NCBI GenBank assembly: GCA_009193035.1
Contig: SWDT01000014.1
Location: 1 to 64,000 of the forward strand
DNA length: 64,000 nt
Source: Halicephalobus mephisto
Taxonomy: Eukaryota; Nematoda; Chromadorea; Rhabditida; Panagrolaimidae
Reading direction: 5' to 3'
The notes under the pieces are model-generated. The model did not search any database. It saw only the letters and a list, made by a program, of their open reading frames with translations, and had not been told where the DNA came from. Shown here piece after piece: positions 33,901 through 45,416 of the stretch. The translations under genes were made by a program, and so were the position numbers. The first letter of the stretch is position 1; each line of letters begins with the position of its first letter.

Positions 33901-34951
33901 AAAAACTGAAAAATATTTAAAGTTAATTTGAAATATCAATGGAAATGAAATCACTATTCGTGTTAGAACCAAATTCGACGGACTTAATTTCTTCCTTGAA
34001 TTTTTCCACATGACCAATTTGAAATTTTCACGATTCCTTGTTCTTTATTAACAATAGTTTTTTTTTCAACAAAGAAAAAAATTCTTTGTTAAACTTCAAA
34101 AATTTGCATTTTTAATCGTTAATTTTATTTTTTTTAATTTAATTTTAAATGTAGTTTTTCTTGCATTTTGGAAAAAATTTAAATAATTCTTAATCTTCTC
34201 GTGAAATTTAAAAAATACTTTTTTATTTTAAAAAATTTTTAATTTCGAAAAAAGTTTATTTAAAAAGATAAAAATTTTTATTTAAAAAAAAAATAATTTT
34301 TTAATTTCGAAAAAAAATAAAATTTTTATTTAAAAAAAATAATTTTTAAATTTCGAAAATAAATATATTTTTAATTCAAAAAAAAATAAAATTTTTAAAT
34401 TAAAAAAAATTTTTTATTTAAAAAAAATTTATTTTAAACTTTAAAACTGGGACTAATTAATCCGAAATTAAATTCCCCAAAGTCTGGTCGGCTTCTTGGA
34501 AGACAAATCCGGATAAAAACCAACAAAATGAAATTTGTAATTTTTTAGATTAAATTTATTTAAAAATGTTTTTTAATTTTATTATTTTGCACATTATTGA
34601 AGATGATTACAACGGATTTAAATGATGTAAAGTTTTTGAAAATTAACGATTTTTATCATGTGAGAATTTTGAAAAATTATGAAAATATAAAATTGAGGCT
34701 TCTGGATAAATTTGATGTTGAACTTTCGTCATTATTAAAAATGTCTGGGAATTAATTTTAAATGATAAATTCCGTGGTTTCAATGACGAAGAATATTGTC
34801 CAAATTTAGTCACTCTATTTTCTCATCATATTTTTTGGATAATGCCTGAAGGTAACTATCAAGTTACAATTCATAGAAGAAATAAGATAGTAACTGAAAA
34901 ATTTCAATTGTAGTTAAAAACGGAAGTTATGCAGTAACTAAACTTATTTTT

Positions 34952-35308
34952 TAGTGATTTTAGGAGCTGCAATAATAATGAAAAATAATGCTCAAATTTA
35001 GTTATTTATTTTTATTGTAATTCTAGCTTGGATAGTGACTGGAAAGTCCCAATCTTAGTTGAAAGAGAACACTATCTAATTTCCACTGGAGCTGTTTTTG
35101 GATAGTGACTTTGACAAGTTGAATAAGAATTAGTTACTATCCAATTTTCACTGGAGCTGTTTTTTGAATAGTGACTGGAAAAGTTTAGTTACAATTGAAA
35201 GTGGACACTATTCAATTTCCACTGGAGCTGTTTCTTGGATAGTGACTTTGACAACTTCAATGAGGAAGTGGATAGTGTCCAGAATTTCTGCTATTCAGTC
35301 ACTATCCA
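34952..35308. repeat. Long inverted repeat A, left arm
   Basis: These 357 bases are the near-exact reverse complement of 41541-41897, which lies in intron 4 of the receptor-globin gene. The arm consists of several GGATAGTGACT-family hairpin units plus a unique end (TTTTAGGAGCTGCAATAAT). The arms are much more alike than random members of the family, so this is a recent duplication or conversion. The cluster continues to about 35420. Confidence 0.8.
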
Positions 35309-35563
35309 CTTTTATACTGAAGCTGCTTTTCGGATAGTGACTAAAAAGTTTAACCATAATTGAAAGCAGATATTACCCACTCCGTTTTGAAGCTATGTTG
35401 GAATAGTGACTAACAACGCGAACAAAGATCCCTGGATGATGTGGAAAATCATTCTTCAATTCTATTGTTTTTTGGTCATTCCTCTATTATATCCACTTGT
35501 TTTCGTATTTTTTCGACTTTGAAGACCGTCTTCTGATCCTCAAACAGCTTTCATGGATGTATT

Positions 35564-35957
35564 CTAATCTTTTTTGTCGCGTTCCTTCATGCGATCCAGG
35601 CCACTCCCAAGTCTCCCATAGGCAATTCCGTCTACTTTGCCGAATTTTTCATCGTTTTGTTTATAAACAAATTTTTCTTCTGTCTAAAGTTCGAAAATCT
35701 TCCAAATTTATATTTTTTGCTCCAGGATCTGAAACAGGGCTAATTTATTATTATTAGCCAAAATTCATTCCGGAACCGATGTAATCCGAACATTCTGCGA
35801 GATTTCCATCAAAGCGGAAAAATTGTTGGCGGAAAGTTTGAAAAAAAAATTTTAAAAATTCTAGTTCCATTTTTCTCACGATTTTTTGGTTTTTAAAATT
35901 TAGTCTGATCCTTGCCTGAGGCAATTTTTGAGTTTTTAATCGTGGAAATTTACTCAT
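35564..35957 (-). CDS. Candidate small minus-strand gene, at least one good coding exon
   Basis: The last exon (35683-35564) follows a TTTAG acceptor and reads 39 codons to TAG, ending GRLGSGLDRMKERDKKD; it is markedly GC-rich for this region. Further upstream on the same strand, ATG at 35957 directly follows TTTTTCGTCAG, a trans-splice-like acceptor, and opens MSKFPRLKTQKLPQ before a GCAAGG that would be a GC donor. A short middle exon near 35785 with matching phase is possible, but its donor is poor. The final exon is more convincing than the rest. Family unknown. Confidence 0.35.
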
Positions 35958-36234
35958 CTGACGAAAAAGTCAAATACGTTCATCAAACCTTGAAAATCCA
36001 CTTTTGCCCGTAGGGGATTAGCTGGGGATTTCTGATGAATATTTTTTAAACATGCTTTTTTAAAGCTTCACGTTATTTTTCGGAATTTTTAAAATTAAGT
36101 AGATTAGATTTTTATTATTTCGTAAAATCACGTATTTATTGGTTACTGTAATTTGACAAAAATATTTTTTTTAAATTACGGTAAGAATTATTTTTCGTCA
36201 AAAGCGGTTTCAACAGTAATTTTTCCAAATCCTG

Positions 36235-36626
36235 TTGTTGTATTGTTTACTATGGATTTGAAAGTTCAGATAGCGTTGGTGCCGAAGGAAATACCCTGAG
36301 GACTAACGAGAAAATTACAATTGTGCACTGGCGGAAAATTAAATGAATTGCACAGTATTACATTGCTTTATTCCACCTGTATACCAAAGCAGAGTTGCCA
36401 AGCACTAAGCCCTATTATTGGAGAATTACCGTACGTGGAGGCTTCTCTCTCCCTCACTGTATAAGAGCAGCTTGGGTACTGCCTGCAGATGCCAACGTCT
36501 TCCATCATGCGCGATCCTGGGCTACAGTATTATATCTGTTTTGTATTTCCTGTCTCTGTCTCAGTAAACTACTTTTATATCTTTTTCCACATCTACATGT
36601 AAATCAGGAACCCCTAACTGTAATCC
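36235..36626. repeat. Long inverted repeat B, left arm
   Basis: These 392 bases match 44100-44492 in inverted orientation with only scattered differences, including GCCAACGTCTTCCATCATGC and GTACGTGGAGGC. The arms lie 0.7 kb before the start and 0.24 kb after the stop of the receptor-globin gene. The arm contains TACGGTAATTCTCTAATAA-type words (on one strand) like the ends of the pogo-class MITEs, so it is probably a transposon copy; no coding frame. Confidence 0.85.
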
Positions 36627-36892
36627 AAATATCGTATTTTTTATTTTTTTTTGAATTTCGATTCACAATAATGTACTCTAATTTGAGTTTAAATTAATTT
36701 GTGATAAAAGCCCTGAAGCAAATTGTGCGTTTTTATGTTGAAACGAACAGTTTAAGTTTTTCATTTCACAGTACAAAGAGGATTTTGAACACTGATTATT
36801 GTAGTCTACAGTTTGCAAAGATGAAAAAATTCACGCAAATTTCGTTGTTTTTCTTATATTTTTCGTTTTTGTTATGCATTTTTGCATATTTG

Positions 36893-37190
36893 ACACTTAT
36901 TTGTCGTCAAATTTTCGCTTTTTTCGCTTATTTGTCGCCAAATTTTCGCTTTTTTCGCTCATTTGTCGTCAAATTTTCACTTTTTTCGCTTATTTGTCGT
37001 CAAATTTTCGCTTTTTTTCGCTTATTTGTCGCCAACTTTTCGCTTTTTTTCGCTCATTTGTCGTCAAGTTTTCGCTTTTTTTCGCTTATTCGTTGTCGAT
37101 TTTTCGCCTTTTTTCACTTATGCGATGCCAATTTTTCGCTTTTTTCGCTCATTTACTACTAACTTGTCGCTTATTTTTTGCTTTCCGTTT
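36893..37190 (+). repeat. 31-bp tandem repeat immediately upstream of the receptor-globin gene
   Basis: Nine to ten units of AAATTTTCGCTTTTTTCGCT plus TATTTGTCGCC, imperfect. All three plus frames stay open because the unit has no stop codon, giving phenylalanine-rich pseudo-proteins. It ends about 120 bases before the ATG of the gene at 37317. Confidence 0.8.
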
Positions 37191-37300
37191 ATTTGCCGAT
37201 TTTCAGGATTTTTTCAAGTATTTTCTCTTATTTCTTCTTCAAACTCATTATCGGAATCACGCGAAACGTTCCTCTGCATCCTATAATCCTAATCCTGTCG

Positions 37301-37308
37301 TTTTTCAG
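37301..37308 (+). promoter_or_regulatory. Probable spliced-leader acceptor of the receptor-globin gene
   Basis: TTTTTCAG ends eight bases before the ATG at 37317, the usual position for SL trans-splicing in nematodes. An ordinary 5' UTR intron cannot be excluded. Confidence 0.55.
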
Positions 37309-37316
37309 ACAAATCG

Positions 37317-40300
37317 ATGACAATGGCCGATGATGCGGCCTTTTCCAACGAAACCGCTGTAGATGTGCTTAGTCTCGACGAGATCAAACCTCCTCCAACT
37401 GCTCATTGGTGTTTTGATCTGATGGTTTTCTACAGATCCTTCGACGATGAAGCTAGTAAACTTGTCGTTTATCAATTAGAGCAATACAGTAAATTCAGTT
37501 TTATTGTGAACGGGATATTAACGAGTATTTTGGCCAGTTTTGGTCTTATCGGGAATATTCTGCTTGTTTTACAAATCAGAAGAACCAGATATTTTTCTAG
37601 AAGATTAGCATTGCATTTATCCATGCTTTGTTGCTGGGATATTGCTCTTCTTTTTTCATGTTTGTTGACTTATGGAATATCGTGTGTTTATTACGGTATT
37701 ATTCCTTTCGTCGGTACTGTGGCGTATTTACTGTATTTTTTCCAACCATTTGCGAGTTTCTGTGTAACTGGGACCATCTGGCAAGTCTTGGCCATTACTG
37801 TAGAAAGGTGGGTTTTCTTTCCAAAGGAGGAAGGACCTTCGATTAACTCTAAAAAGCAGTTTTCGTTGTGGGACCTTAATTAAAGTTTTGTAGAAAATTT
37901 TTGAAAATAATTGAAGGATTATCAAATATCCGTAAAATAACAGAAAATTATGCATTTTCAATTTCCGCTCAGGACCTAGTGGAAAACTTTCGAAAATAAT
38001 TGTCCATTAAGGTCCTGAGTGGAAATTAAATTTTAAAAATTCTTGATTATTAATTTTTTGAAAATGTTTTTTCAAATTTTCAAAACCGCAATTTCTCAGA
38101 AATTTTGTACTTTTTATTTTCGCTCAAATTTGATACAATTTTTATTTACTTATTTTAAAATGAATTCTCAAAAAAGTTTAAATTTATAAAATTTGTCTTT
38201 TATAAAATAAATATAAAAAAGGATAACTTAATTTTGAACTCTTTGTGGTTTGATTTTTAAAACGTCTTTGCCGAATTATGAAATTTAAATTTTTCTTTGA
38301 AAATTTATAATCTAAAAGAACACGCTATTTTGAACATTTTTGAAAAATTCGGCTCATGTCGAAAGCCAATGAACCAAAAATGACATAGATAAAAAACACT
38401 TTGGGGATTATATCGTAATCGGTCAAGGATTAGACTGGATTTTCTGGATCTTTGTGGCATTTTAGATAATAAAGATCTAAAAAAAGATTTTTAAAAATAG
38501 ATTTATCAAAAAACACACAAATTGGTTATCTTAAAAACATCTGTCAAAATGAATTCTGCACGTTGCGAGCAATATTCATCTAGGAAATTAATTCAATAAG
38601 AATCTTGAATAGTGACTGAAAATTAAGAAAGTAATTACTTCTAGACACTATCCTAGAATCTTATTGGAGCTGTCAAAGTCACTATCCAAAAAACAGCTCC
38701 AAAAAATCTAAATAATGTTTGAAAATAGACACTATCCTAGAATCTTATTGGAGCTGTCAAAGTCACTATCCAAAAAACAGCTCCAGTAAAAATCTAAATA
38801 ATGTTTGAAAATAGACACTATCCTTGAATCTTATTGGAGCTGTCAAAGTCACTATCCAAAAAACAGCTCCAGTAAAAATTTAGATAGTGTCCATTTTTAT
38901 TCAAATTTTCATCCTTCTGTCATTGGCATTTTTGGATAGTGACTGGAGATTCCTCTTCAATCACTATTCAAAAATAATTCCAGTGGAAAAATAAATAATG
39001 TCTACTGTCAAATTGGAACTTTCTAGTCACTATCCAAAAAACAGTTCCGATGAAAAATATAATGACTGGTTTTCACAATTGTCGGATTTTTAATCACTAT
39101 CCATTCTCTCATTGGAACTGTCAAAATTACTGCAAAAAACAGCTCCAATAAAAAAATGGATAGTGACTACATTTTTATAACATCTTAATTAACAAAATTA
39201 ATCACTATCCATGATGTTCACTAAACTCATTTTTAAATAATTCCGGTCTTAATTGGATTTTCGTGTTAAAAACCATCTATAAATTTTTTAATTTTGAAAA
39301 TTTATTTTATCTAAATTAGTTGTTGAAAATTAACTGAATTTTTAAAATTCAAACATGACTCACAAGTTGCTTTTTAACACGAAAAATTATAATTTTAACT
39401 TTGAACTTTGATCGTGAATTTTCATAATACTAATCACAGGTCTCGAAACGAAAAACTCGCTTTTATTATTTTTAATTTATTAAATTTCGGAAAATTTATT
39501 TTTATTATTTTTAATTTATTCATTTTCGGAAAATTTATTTTTATTTTTTTTAATTTTATAAATTTTGAAAAATTTATTTTTATTATTTTTTATTTATTAA
39601 ATTTCGGAAAATTTATTTTTATTATTTTTTATTTTATAAAATTCAAAAAATCCATTTTTGTTATTTTTTATCTTCTAAAATTCGAAAAATTGGTTTTTCA
39701 GATATGCAGCTGTATCCCAGCCATTGGAACAAAGAACCCGAACGGCACAATTCTCTGTGAGAGCCATCTGTGCCACAATCGTCGTGGTGGCCTTCCTTCT
39801 GAATATGAGTCCGGTCCCATTCGAACATGCCTTGACCGACTGCTACGAAATGACCCCCAGTGGAGACTACAACATCAGAACGATGATTATTCAGCAACAC
39901 ATCGATGTCGACTACTATGCCATCGGTGAGTTTCTTTAAAAACGTCACGAAAAATCCAAAAGTAGCAAATATTTTCAATTTCATGTTTATGAATAACGGA
40001 TCATAGACCATAAAGAAGGAAGTTTGTGGAACATTTTGGAACTTTGGTCAAATTTGGAAACTTTTCCGGAGGGGCTTCCGGATAGTGACTCAAGAAACAA
40101 GTTTAGTCACTATCCAAAAATGAATAATGACTGGGGAATTTTAATCAGAATTACCAACGGACACTATTCATTTCTTCATTGGAGCTGTATTTCGGATAGT
40201 GACTGAAGGAAGAATTTCAGTTACTATCCAAAAATGAATAGTGACTGAAAAGTTTTAATTTTAATTAAAATCAGTCATTTTTCAATTTTCACTACAGCTG

Positions 40301-43300
40301 TTTTTTGGATAGTGACTGAATAACTCTAACTTGAACGAAAATAGACACTATCCATAATTGACACTGGAACTATTTTAAATACTGATTCTGACAGCTCTAA
40401 TAGGAACCAAGGATAGTGACTACTTCCAGCTTTGTGAAGATTAATCACTATTTCTTTACTGAAGCTGTTTTTTGGATAGTGACTGAATAGCTCTAACTTG
40501 AACGAAAATAGACACTATTCCTTTTATTATTGCAACTGTTTTAGACATTGATTTTGACAGCTCTAATAGGAACCAAGGATAGTGACTACTTCCAGCTTTG
40601 TGATGATTAATCACTATCCACTTTTTATTACTGCTGTCAAAGTCACTATCCAATAACGATTTCAGTAAACTCTGAATCTCTTCTATCTTTTTTCCGATTT
40701 TTGATTTTTTCGTTATTCTCCGATTTCACTTTTTAGGAATTCTTTAAATTCTAAAAACAACTTAAGGATGGCCTCATAATTTATTTATAAAAATTTGTTT
40801 ACTTTTCAGTGGTGCACTTAATTCCTGATATTATCTTCCGTGCCCCTATCCCGATCATCCTGATCGCCGGATTGACGGTCAGAACTCTCCAGATCTGTGC
40901 CAACCGTACTATCGGGACTCAAACGATCCAGGCGAGACGCAATGTACCTTACATGTTGACTGTAAGGATTACTGTAGAAATAAATAATTTAAGTTTTTTT
41001 CAGATTTTAAACATAAAATTTATTCTTTGTAACACTTTGTACCTCTTCAATACCGTACTTATGGAAGTTCTTGGATACGGAGGAAAAATCAGGCAAGTTT
41101 TATTTTTATTTATTTTTTAAAATTAGACCTATTTTGTTTGTTTTTCCAAAAATTGTGTAATTTGATTTCCGCAGCGACAGTTGGTGTCAAAAATAGTAGG
41201 AAATTTTTTTGTTCTTTCCAAAACCACGTGACGTTTTTGAACGAGGATGTTTTAGGTCTTCGATGGCGCTAATTTGAACGTTGGGGAACACTCGAGGAAT
41301 AACAAATTAGCCATGTGGAATAAAATGCACTTTAAAAATGAAAATGAAACTTTAATTTACAAAAGCCAGGGATTAAGAACGAAAAAAGCAGATAATCAAC
41401 CGAAAATGTACTCGGGAATATTATCCGTGACATTTTTCGAATTTGTCACAATCAGCTCCAATGAGCAAACGGATAATGACTGATTTTAACTCTTTTTATA
41501 AGTTCCAAGCACTATTCAAAAAACAGCTCCAGTAAAAATTGGATAGTGACTGAATAGCAGAAATACTGGACACTATCCACTTCCTCATTGAAGTTGTCAA
41601 AGTCACTATCCAAGAAACAGCTCCAGTGGAAATTGAATAGTGTCCACTTTCAATTGTAACTAAACTTTTCCAGTCACTATCCAAAAAACAGCTCCAGTGA
41701 AAATTGGATAGTAACTAATTCTTATTCAACCTGTCAAAGTCACTATCCAAAAAACAGCTCCAGTAAAAATTGGATAGTGTTCTCTTTCAACTAAGATTGG
41801 GACTTTCCAGTCACTATCTAAGCTAGAATTGCAATAAAAATAAATAACTAAATTTGAGCATTATTTTTCATTATTATTGCAGCTCCTAAAATCACTATTC
41901 AAAAATACTTTCAGCAAAAATTTTAGATAGTGATCAAAAATTAAAATAATAATTCTGAAAAAGTTAATTTTTAAATTTCAGCAGCAGCCAAACAGAACTC
42001 GAAATGGAACAGTACATCCAGAGTCTGTACTTGACTGACATGTCGAATATGCTTCTTGCTGTTCATTCCGCGACAAATTGGCTGATTTTTTATCATTGGC
42101 CCAAATTTGGAAACAAGAAAAAATACTCGAATCTCGTTCCAAACACGAGCAAAGGTGGAAAAGCGAAATCCGTCATCGTCGACTGCGAATCTGCAGAAGT
42201 ACTGCTCTCTAGATTCTCAGCTAACAAGAGGAAGATCTGTATCGAAATGCTGGCTACAGTAAGTTCTTAAAAACGCAGCCCCTTCAAATATCCCATTCCG
42301 TTAGTCACTATGCAAAAAACAGCCTTAATTTATGTTGGATAGTGACTGGTTTTTAAACATTATCCAATCTTCCACTGGAGCTGTCAAAGTCACTATTCAA
42401 GAACAGCTCCAATGAAGTTTAGGATAGTGACTGATTTTTAAACACTATCCAATCTTCCACCGGAGCTGTTAAAATCCCTATTCAAGAACAGCTCCAATGA
42501 AGTTTAGGATAGTGACTGATGTTTAAACACTATCCAATCTTCCACCGGAGCTGTTAAAATCCCTATTCAAGAACAGCTCTAATGAAGTTTAGGATAGTGA
42601 CTATTAGACACTATCTAATGACATTCACTAATACTTTTCTTACAGCTCTGCGTCGAAAGCCCTCATCTGGCTTCCCTGTGTGTGGAGGACCCGACTCAGT
42701 ACAAAACCAAAGAACAATTCGCTCAGCATATCAAGATTCAGAAGCATGGAGCAGCTCTGGCTGACATCATCGGTAATCTCCTAATTAAACCTCGCTAATT
42801 AAGAATCCGATCACATTTCAGAAGAAGTACTACTCAGTTTAACGAACAAGAACGCACCCACAGGGGAAATCCGAGACTTGTGTCGGAGAATCGGATATCA
42901 GTATTACGAAATAAATTTGCATTGCGGAGCACAGCAGTGGAAGCTCGTCAGGGACATTCTGGTCTTGTCAATTACGCAGAGTAATTATCCTAATCCGAAG
43001 TAAGTTGCTTGTAAATTCACTTAAAAAACGTTTTTCATATATGAGAAATATTTTTCGTAGCAAGATACTTCCTCATATATCAAAACTTGTCAATTTACAT
43101 GTTTTTCCATGTGATGACATTTAACACGCAAAGTTTATATAAAACTCAAACGTTAAATCGAATTTCATATATGAAAAACTCCGAAAATTGCTTTTTTCAA
43201 CGAATTCATACATTAAACCGTGTTGATTAACAATTCCTTCCGTGTGATGATGTTCAACACGCAAAATTAATATATCAATTCAGAACATCGCTTCAGTTTG

Positions 43301-43859
43301 ATGTATAAAAACTTGAAAAACAATTTTCACAAATTTATACATTGAATTTTCCATATATTTATTTTTAATGATTTTTTCCAGATGGCACAGCAGTAAAGTC
43401 TACCAGTCAGGAACGGCGAATCTTCAGAAAACTTTTATTAAAGTTTTTAATTTCGCTCTTCGGGAAATGAAATCCGGCGCTCTCTGTGCCATCGTCGACG
43501 CTTCTCATCAGCATCTCAGACAGAAATCCCTCGATCATGCGACGAGATATCAAGTAATCAAGACGAATTCAGCGAGATACTCGGATCACACCAGAAGGAA
43601 GAAATCTCAAAACATGAAAAACGCTCTTCTTCGAGGATGTGAATCTCTTTCGTTCATGTTGCCTCGGGCTGTCAGTTTCGATTTCAACACAACGACGACT
43701 TCTACGAGTCCTCCGTCCACAGGTAACAGCAGAGGAAACGAAGTCCAGATGAAGTTGGATCTCGAAGACGTTGAAGAAGGATTCTCTTCGAAGCCCACTT
43801 CCATCAACATCGGGGATCTGGAGCAATTGCACAAAAACAACCAGTCTTGTGTAATTTAA
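37317..43859 (+). CDS. glb-33: Seven-transmembrane receptor fused to a C-terminal globin domain (GLB-33 type)
   Basis: The eight-exon model (37317-37807, 39702-39925, 40810-40961, 41004-41092, 41982-42258, 42646-42772, 42822-42999, 43382-43859) totals 2016 nt, 671 residues, with all phases consistent; intron 4 uses a GC donor. The N-terminus has an NET glycosylation site. Seven hydrophobic segments follow; TM3 ends in VERY (the DRY position) and TM7 contains LTDMSNMLLAVHSATNW, as in neuropeptide-type rhodopsin receptors. After a linker, residues about 400-570 read as a globin: PHLASLC (CD region), QKHGAAL with the distal E7 His445, and a CRRIGYQYYE F helix, then Trp493. The F8 position is Tyr481, not His, and the CD1 Phe is not evident. 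C. elegans GLB-33 is the known precedent for this fusion. The Ser/Arg-rich tail ends CVI. Introns 1, 2, 4 and 5 are filled with hairpin repeats. Confidence 0.85.
38600..39230. repeat. Hairpin-repeat array in intron 1 of the receptor-globin gene
   Basis: Three direct copies of a unit of about 93-95 bp contain GACACTATCC, TTATTGGAGCTGTCAAAGTC and ACTATCCAAAAAACAGCTCC, followed by looser copies to 39210. Each unit has inverted GGAGCTGT/ACAGCTCC words that can pair across the AGTCACTATCC core. Confidence 0.75.
40070..40680. repeat. Hairpin-repeat array in intron 2 of the receptor-globin gene
   Basis: About a dozen GGATAGTGACT or AGTCACTATCC words. A direct duplication of around 170 bp is visible (GGATAGTGACTGAATA near 40307 and again near 40475; AGGAACCAAGGATAGTGACT near 40406 and 40570). 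Confidence 0.75.
41470..41980. repeat. Hairpin-repeat array in intron 4, including inverted repeat A right arm
   Basis: 41541-41897 is the right arm of the 357-bp inverted repeat whose left arm is 34952-35308. The array uses AGTCACTATCCAAAAAACAG and GTGAAAATTGGATAGT units. An open frame of 70 codons just before it (41274-41483) lies between the exons for TM6 and TM7 and is probably intronic. Confidence 0.8.
42290..42625. repeat. Hairpin-repeat array in intron 5
   Basis: Three direct copies of a roughly 90-bp unit contain ACACTATCCAATCTTCCAC, GGAGCTGT and ATTCAAGAACAGCTC, with GGATAGTGACTG between. Two are almost identical, indicating recent amplification. Confidence 0.75.
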
Positions 43860-44099
43860 TGTAAAAATTTCAGTTATTTGTGTCATTGTCCAAATTTTAT
43901 CCAACGGGTAAAAGTTAAATAAAAAATCACATTAATATAAAATCCGAAAATAAGTTTTTTTACGAAATGGTCCTGACACGAATTTCCATAACTTTTCAGA
44001 AACTACAGTAACCCACGTGAAAATTTTGTTTTTATTTAATAGTTATTTCGTAAATAATTTTTTGGAATTATATTCTTCTTAGATGAATTTAGGGACTTC

Positions 44100-44492
44100 T
44101 GAATTACAGTTAGGGGTTTCTGATTTACATGTAGATGTGGAAAAAGATATAAAATTAGTTTACTGAGCCAGAGACAGGAGATACAAAACAGGTATAATAC
44201 TGTAGCCCAGGATCGCGCATGATGGAAGACGTTGGCATCTGCAGGCAGTACCCACGCTGCCCTTATACAGTGAGGGAGAGGGAAGCCTCCACGTACGGTA
44301 ATTCTCTAATAAGAGGGCTTAGTGCTTGGCAACTCTGCTTTGGTATACAGGTGGAATAAAGCAATGTAATACTGTGCAATTCATTTAATTTTCCGCCAGT
44401 GCACAATTGTAATTTTCTCGTTAGTCCTCAGGGTATTTCCTTCGGCATCAACGCTATCTGAACTTTCAAATCCATAGTAAACAATACAACAA
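44100..44492. repeat. Long inverted repeat B, right arm
   Basis: This is the inverted partner of 36235-36626. The arms enclose the whole receptor-globin gene, 7.5 kb apart. Arm length and similarity would support recombination that flips the gene. Confidence 0.85.
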
Positions 44493-44814
44493 AAATTATT
44501 TATAAATACATTGAAAATCACAGCGTCAAAATATTCCATCGAAAACGAATTACTGTATTTATTAATATTTAAATTCAAAATTAACCTGAAAATCCGAATT
44601 TTTCTCATTTTTTATTGTTTCATGATTTATTCATTTGGCATTTTTAAAAATGCACATTAAAAATGATAAAAACATGTCTGAAAAATCAAAAACATGATTA
44701 ATTTGAAATTAGAAAATTAAAAATAAAATTTCAAGTTGAATTAAATCTTTTAAAACTATAATTTTATTAAAAATTTTAGAAAATTTAGAAAATTTAGAAA
44801 ATTTTAAATTTTAA

Positions 44815-45150
44815 AATGTTTCGGCACGAATTTTCAGAACTTTCCAGTCGGGACCGAAAATTATTAAATTTAATATTTATGTAGCTTTTGAAGTTTTAAA
44901 TTAAGCATTCATAAAAAATTTAAAATATTTCTTACAAGATTCTTTTAAAAACGTCTCGACACGAATTTTCAAAACTTTCTAGTCGAGACCGAAAAGTGTA
45001 AAATTTAATATCACATATTTGTTGAAAAATTTTCAATTTTCAAAGCATCTAATTCTGACATTATAATATTGTAAAAATTTGGAATTTTTATCACAAAAAT
45101 ATCCTAAAACGAATTTTCAGAACTTTCCAGTCGAGACCGAAAAGTGTAAA
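44815..45150. repeat. Triplicated motif upstream of the L11 gene
   Basis: Three direct copies, about 130-160 bases apart, of CACGAATTTTCARAACTTTC followed by AGTCGRGACCGAAAA. Looser versions (TTCGTGTCAGGACC and its inverse) occur at 17890, 18141, 33480 and 43970, so it is a dispersed intergenic word. Confidence 0.6.
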
Positions 45151-45416
45151 ATTTAATATTTTCATTCTTCTCTGAAATCCTCAATTTGCCTTGTAGGTTT
45201 TGAAAATCTTAGAGATTCATTTGATATTTTGTAATTTTATCTAAATATCGTAATTAAGAAAGATACCTAAAACTTTGTTTTCGCTTGCGTCCTGAAACTG
45301 GGAACTCTCGACGCGAAAAAAATTGGAATGCGTTCTTTTTTCGGAAATAATTTTCGCTTTTCCATTTTTAATTAAATCTATCAAATTCCCTATTTTTTCA
45401 TTTTATTTTTTCTTAA

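Noticed and set aside
34603..34755. 50-codon frame with IKLRLLDKFD, faintly like the penton-like LKLVD segment
   Set aside because: Too short and AT-rich; no splice links or neighbours of the virus-like module.
36701..37320. Three overlapping Phe-rich open frames
   Set aside because: They are the three readings of the 31-bp tandem repeat, which has no stop codons.
39408..40011. Frames on both strands over exon 2 of the receptor-globin gene
   Set aside because: They are other-frame shadows of the exon and of the repetitive intron before it.
41274..41483. Possible extra exon between TM6 and TM7 of the receptor-globin gene
   Set aside because: It would insert about 60 residues in an extracellular loop, while exons 4 and 5 already join in phase through a GC-AG intron.
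43569..43904. Minus-strand frames over the last exon of the receptor-globin gene
   Set aside because: Shadows of the Ser/Arg-rich coding exon on the other strand.
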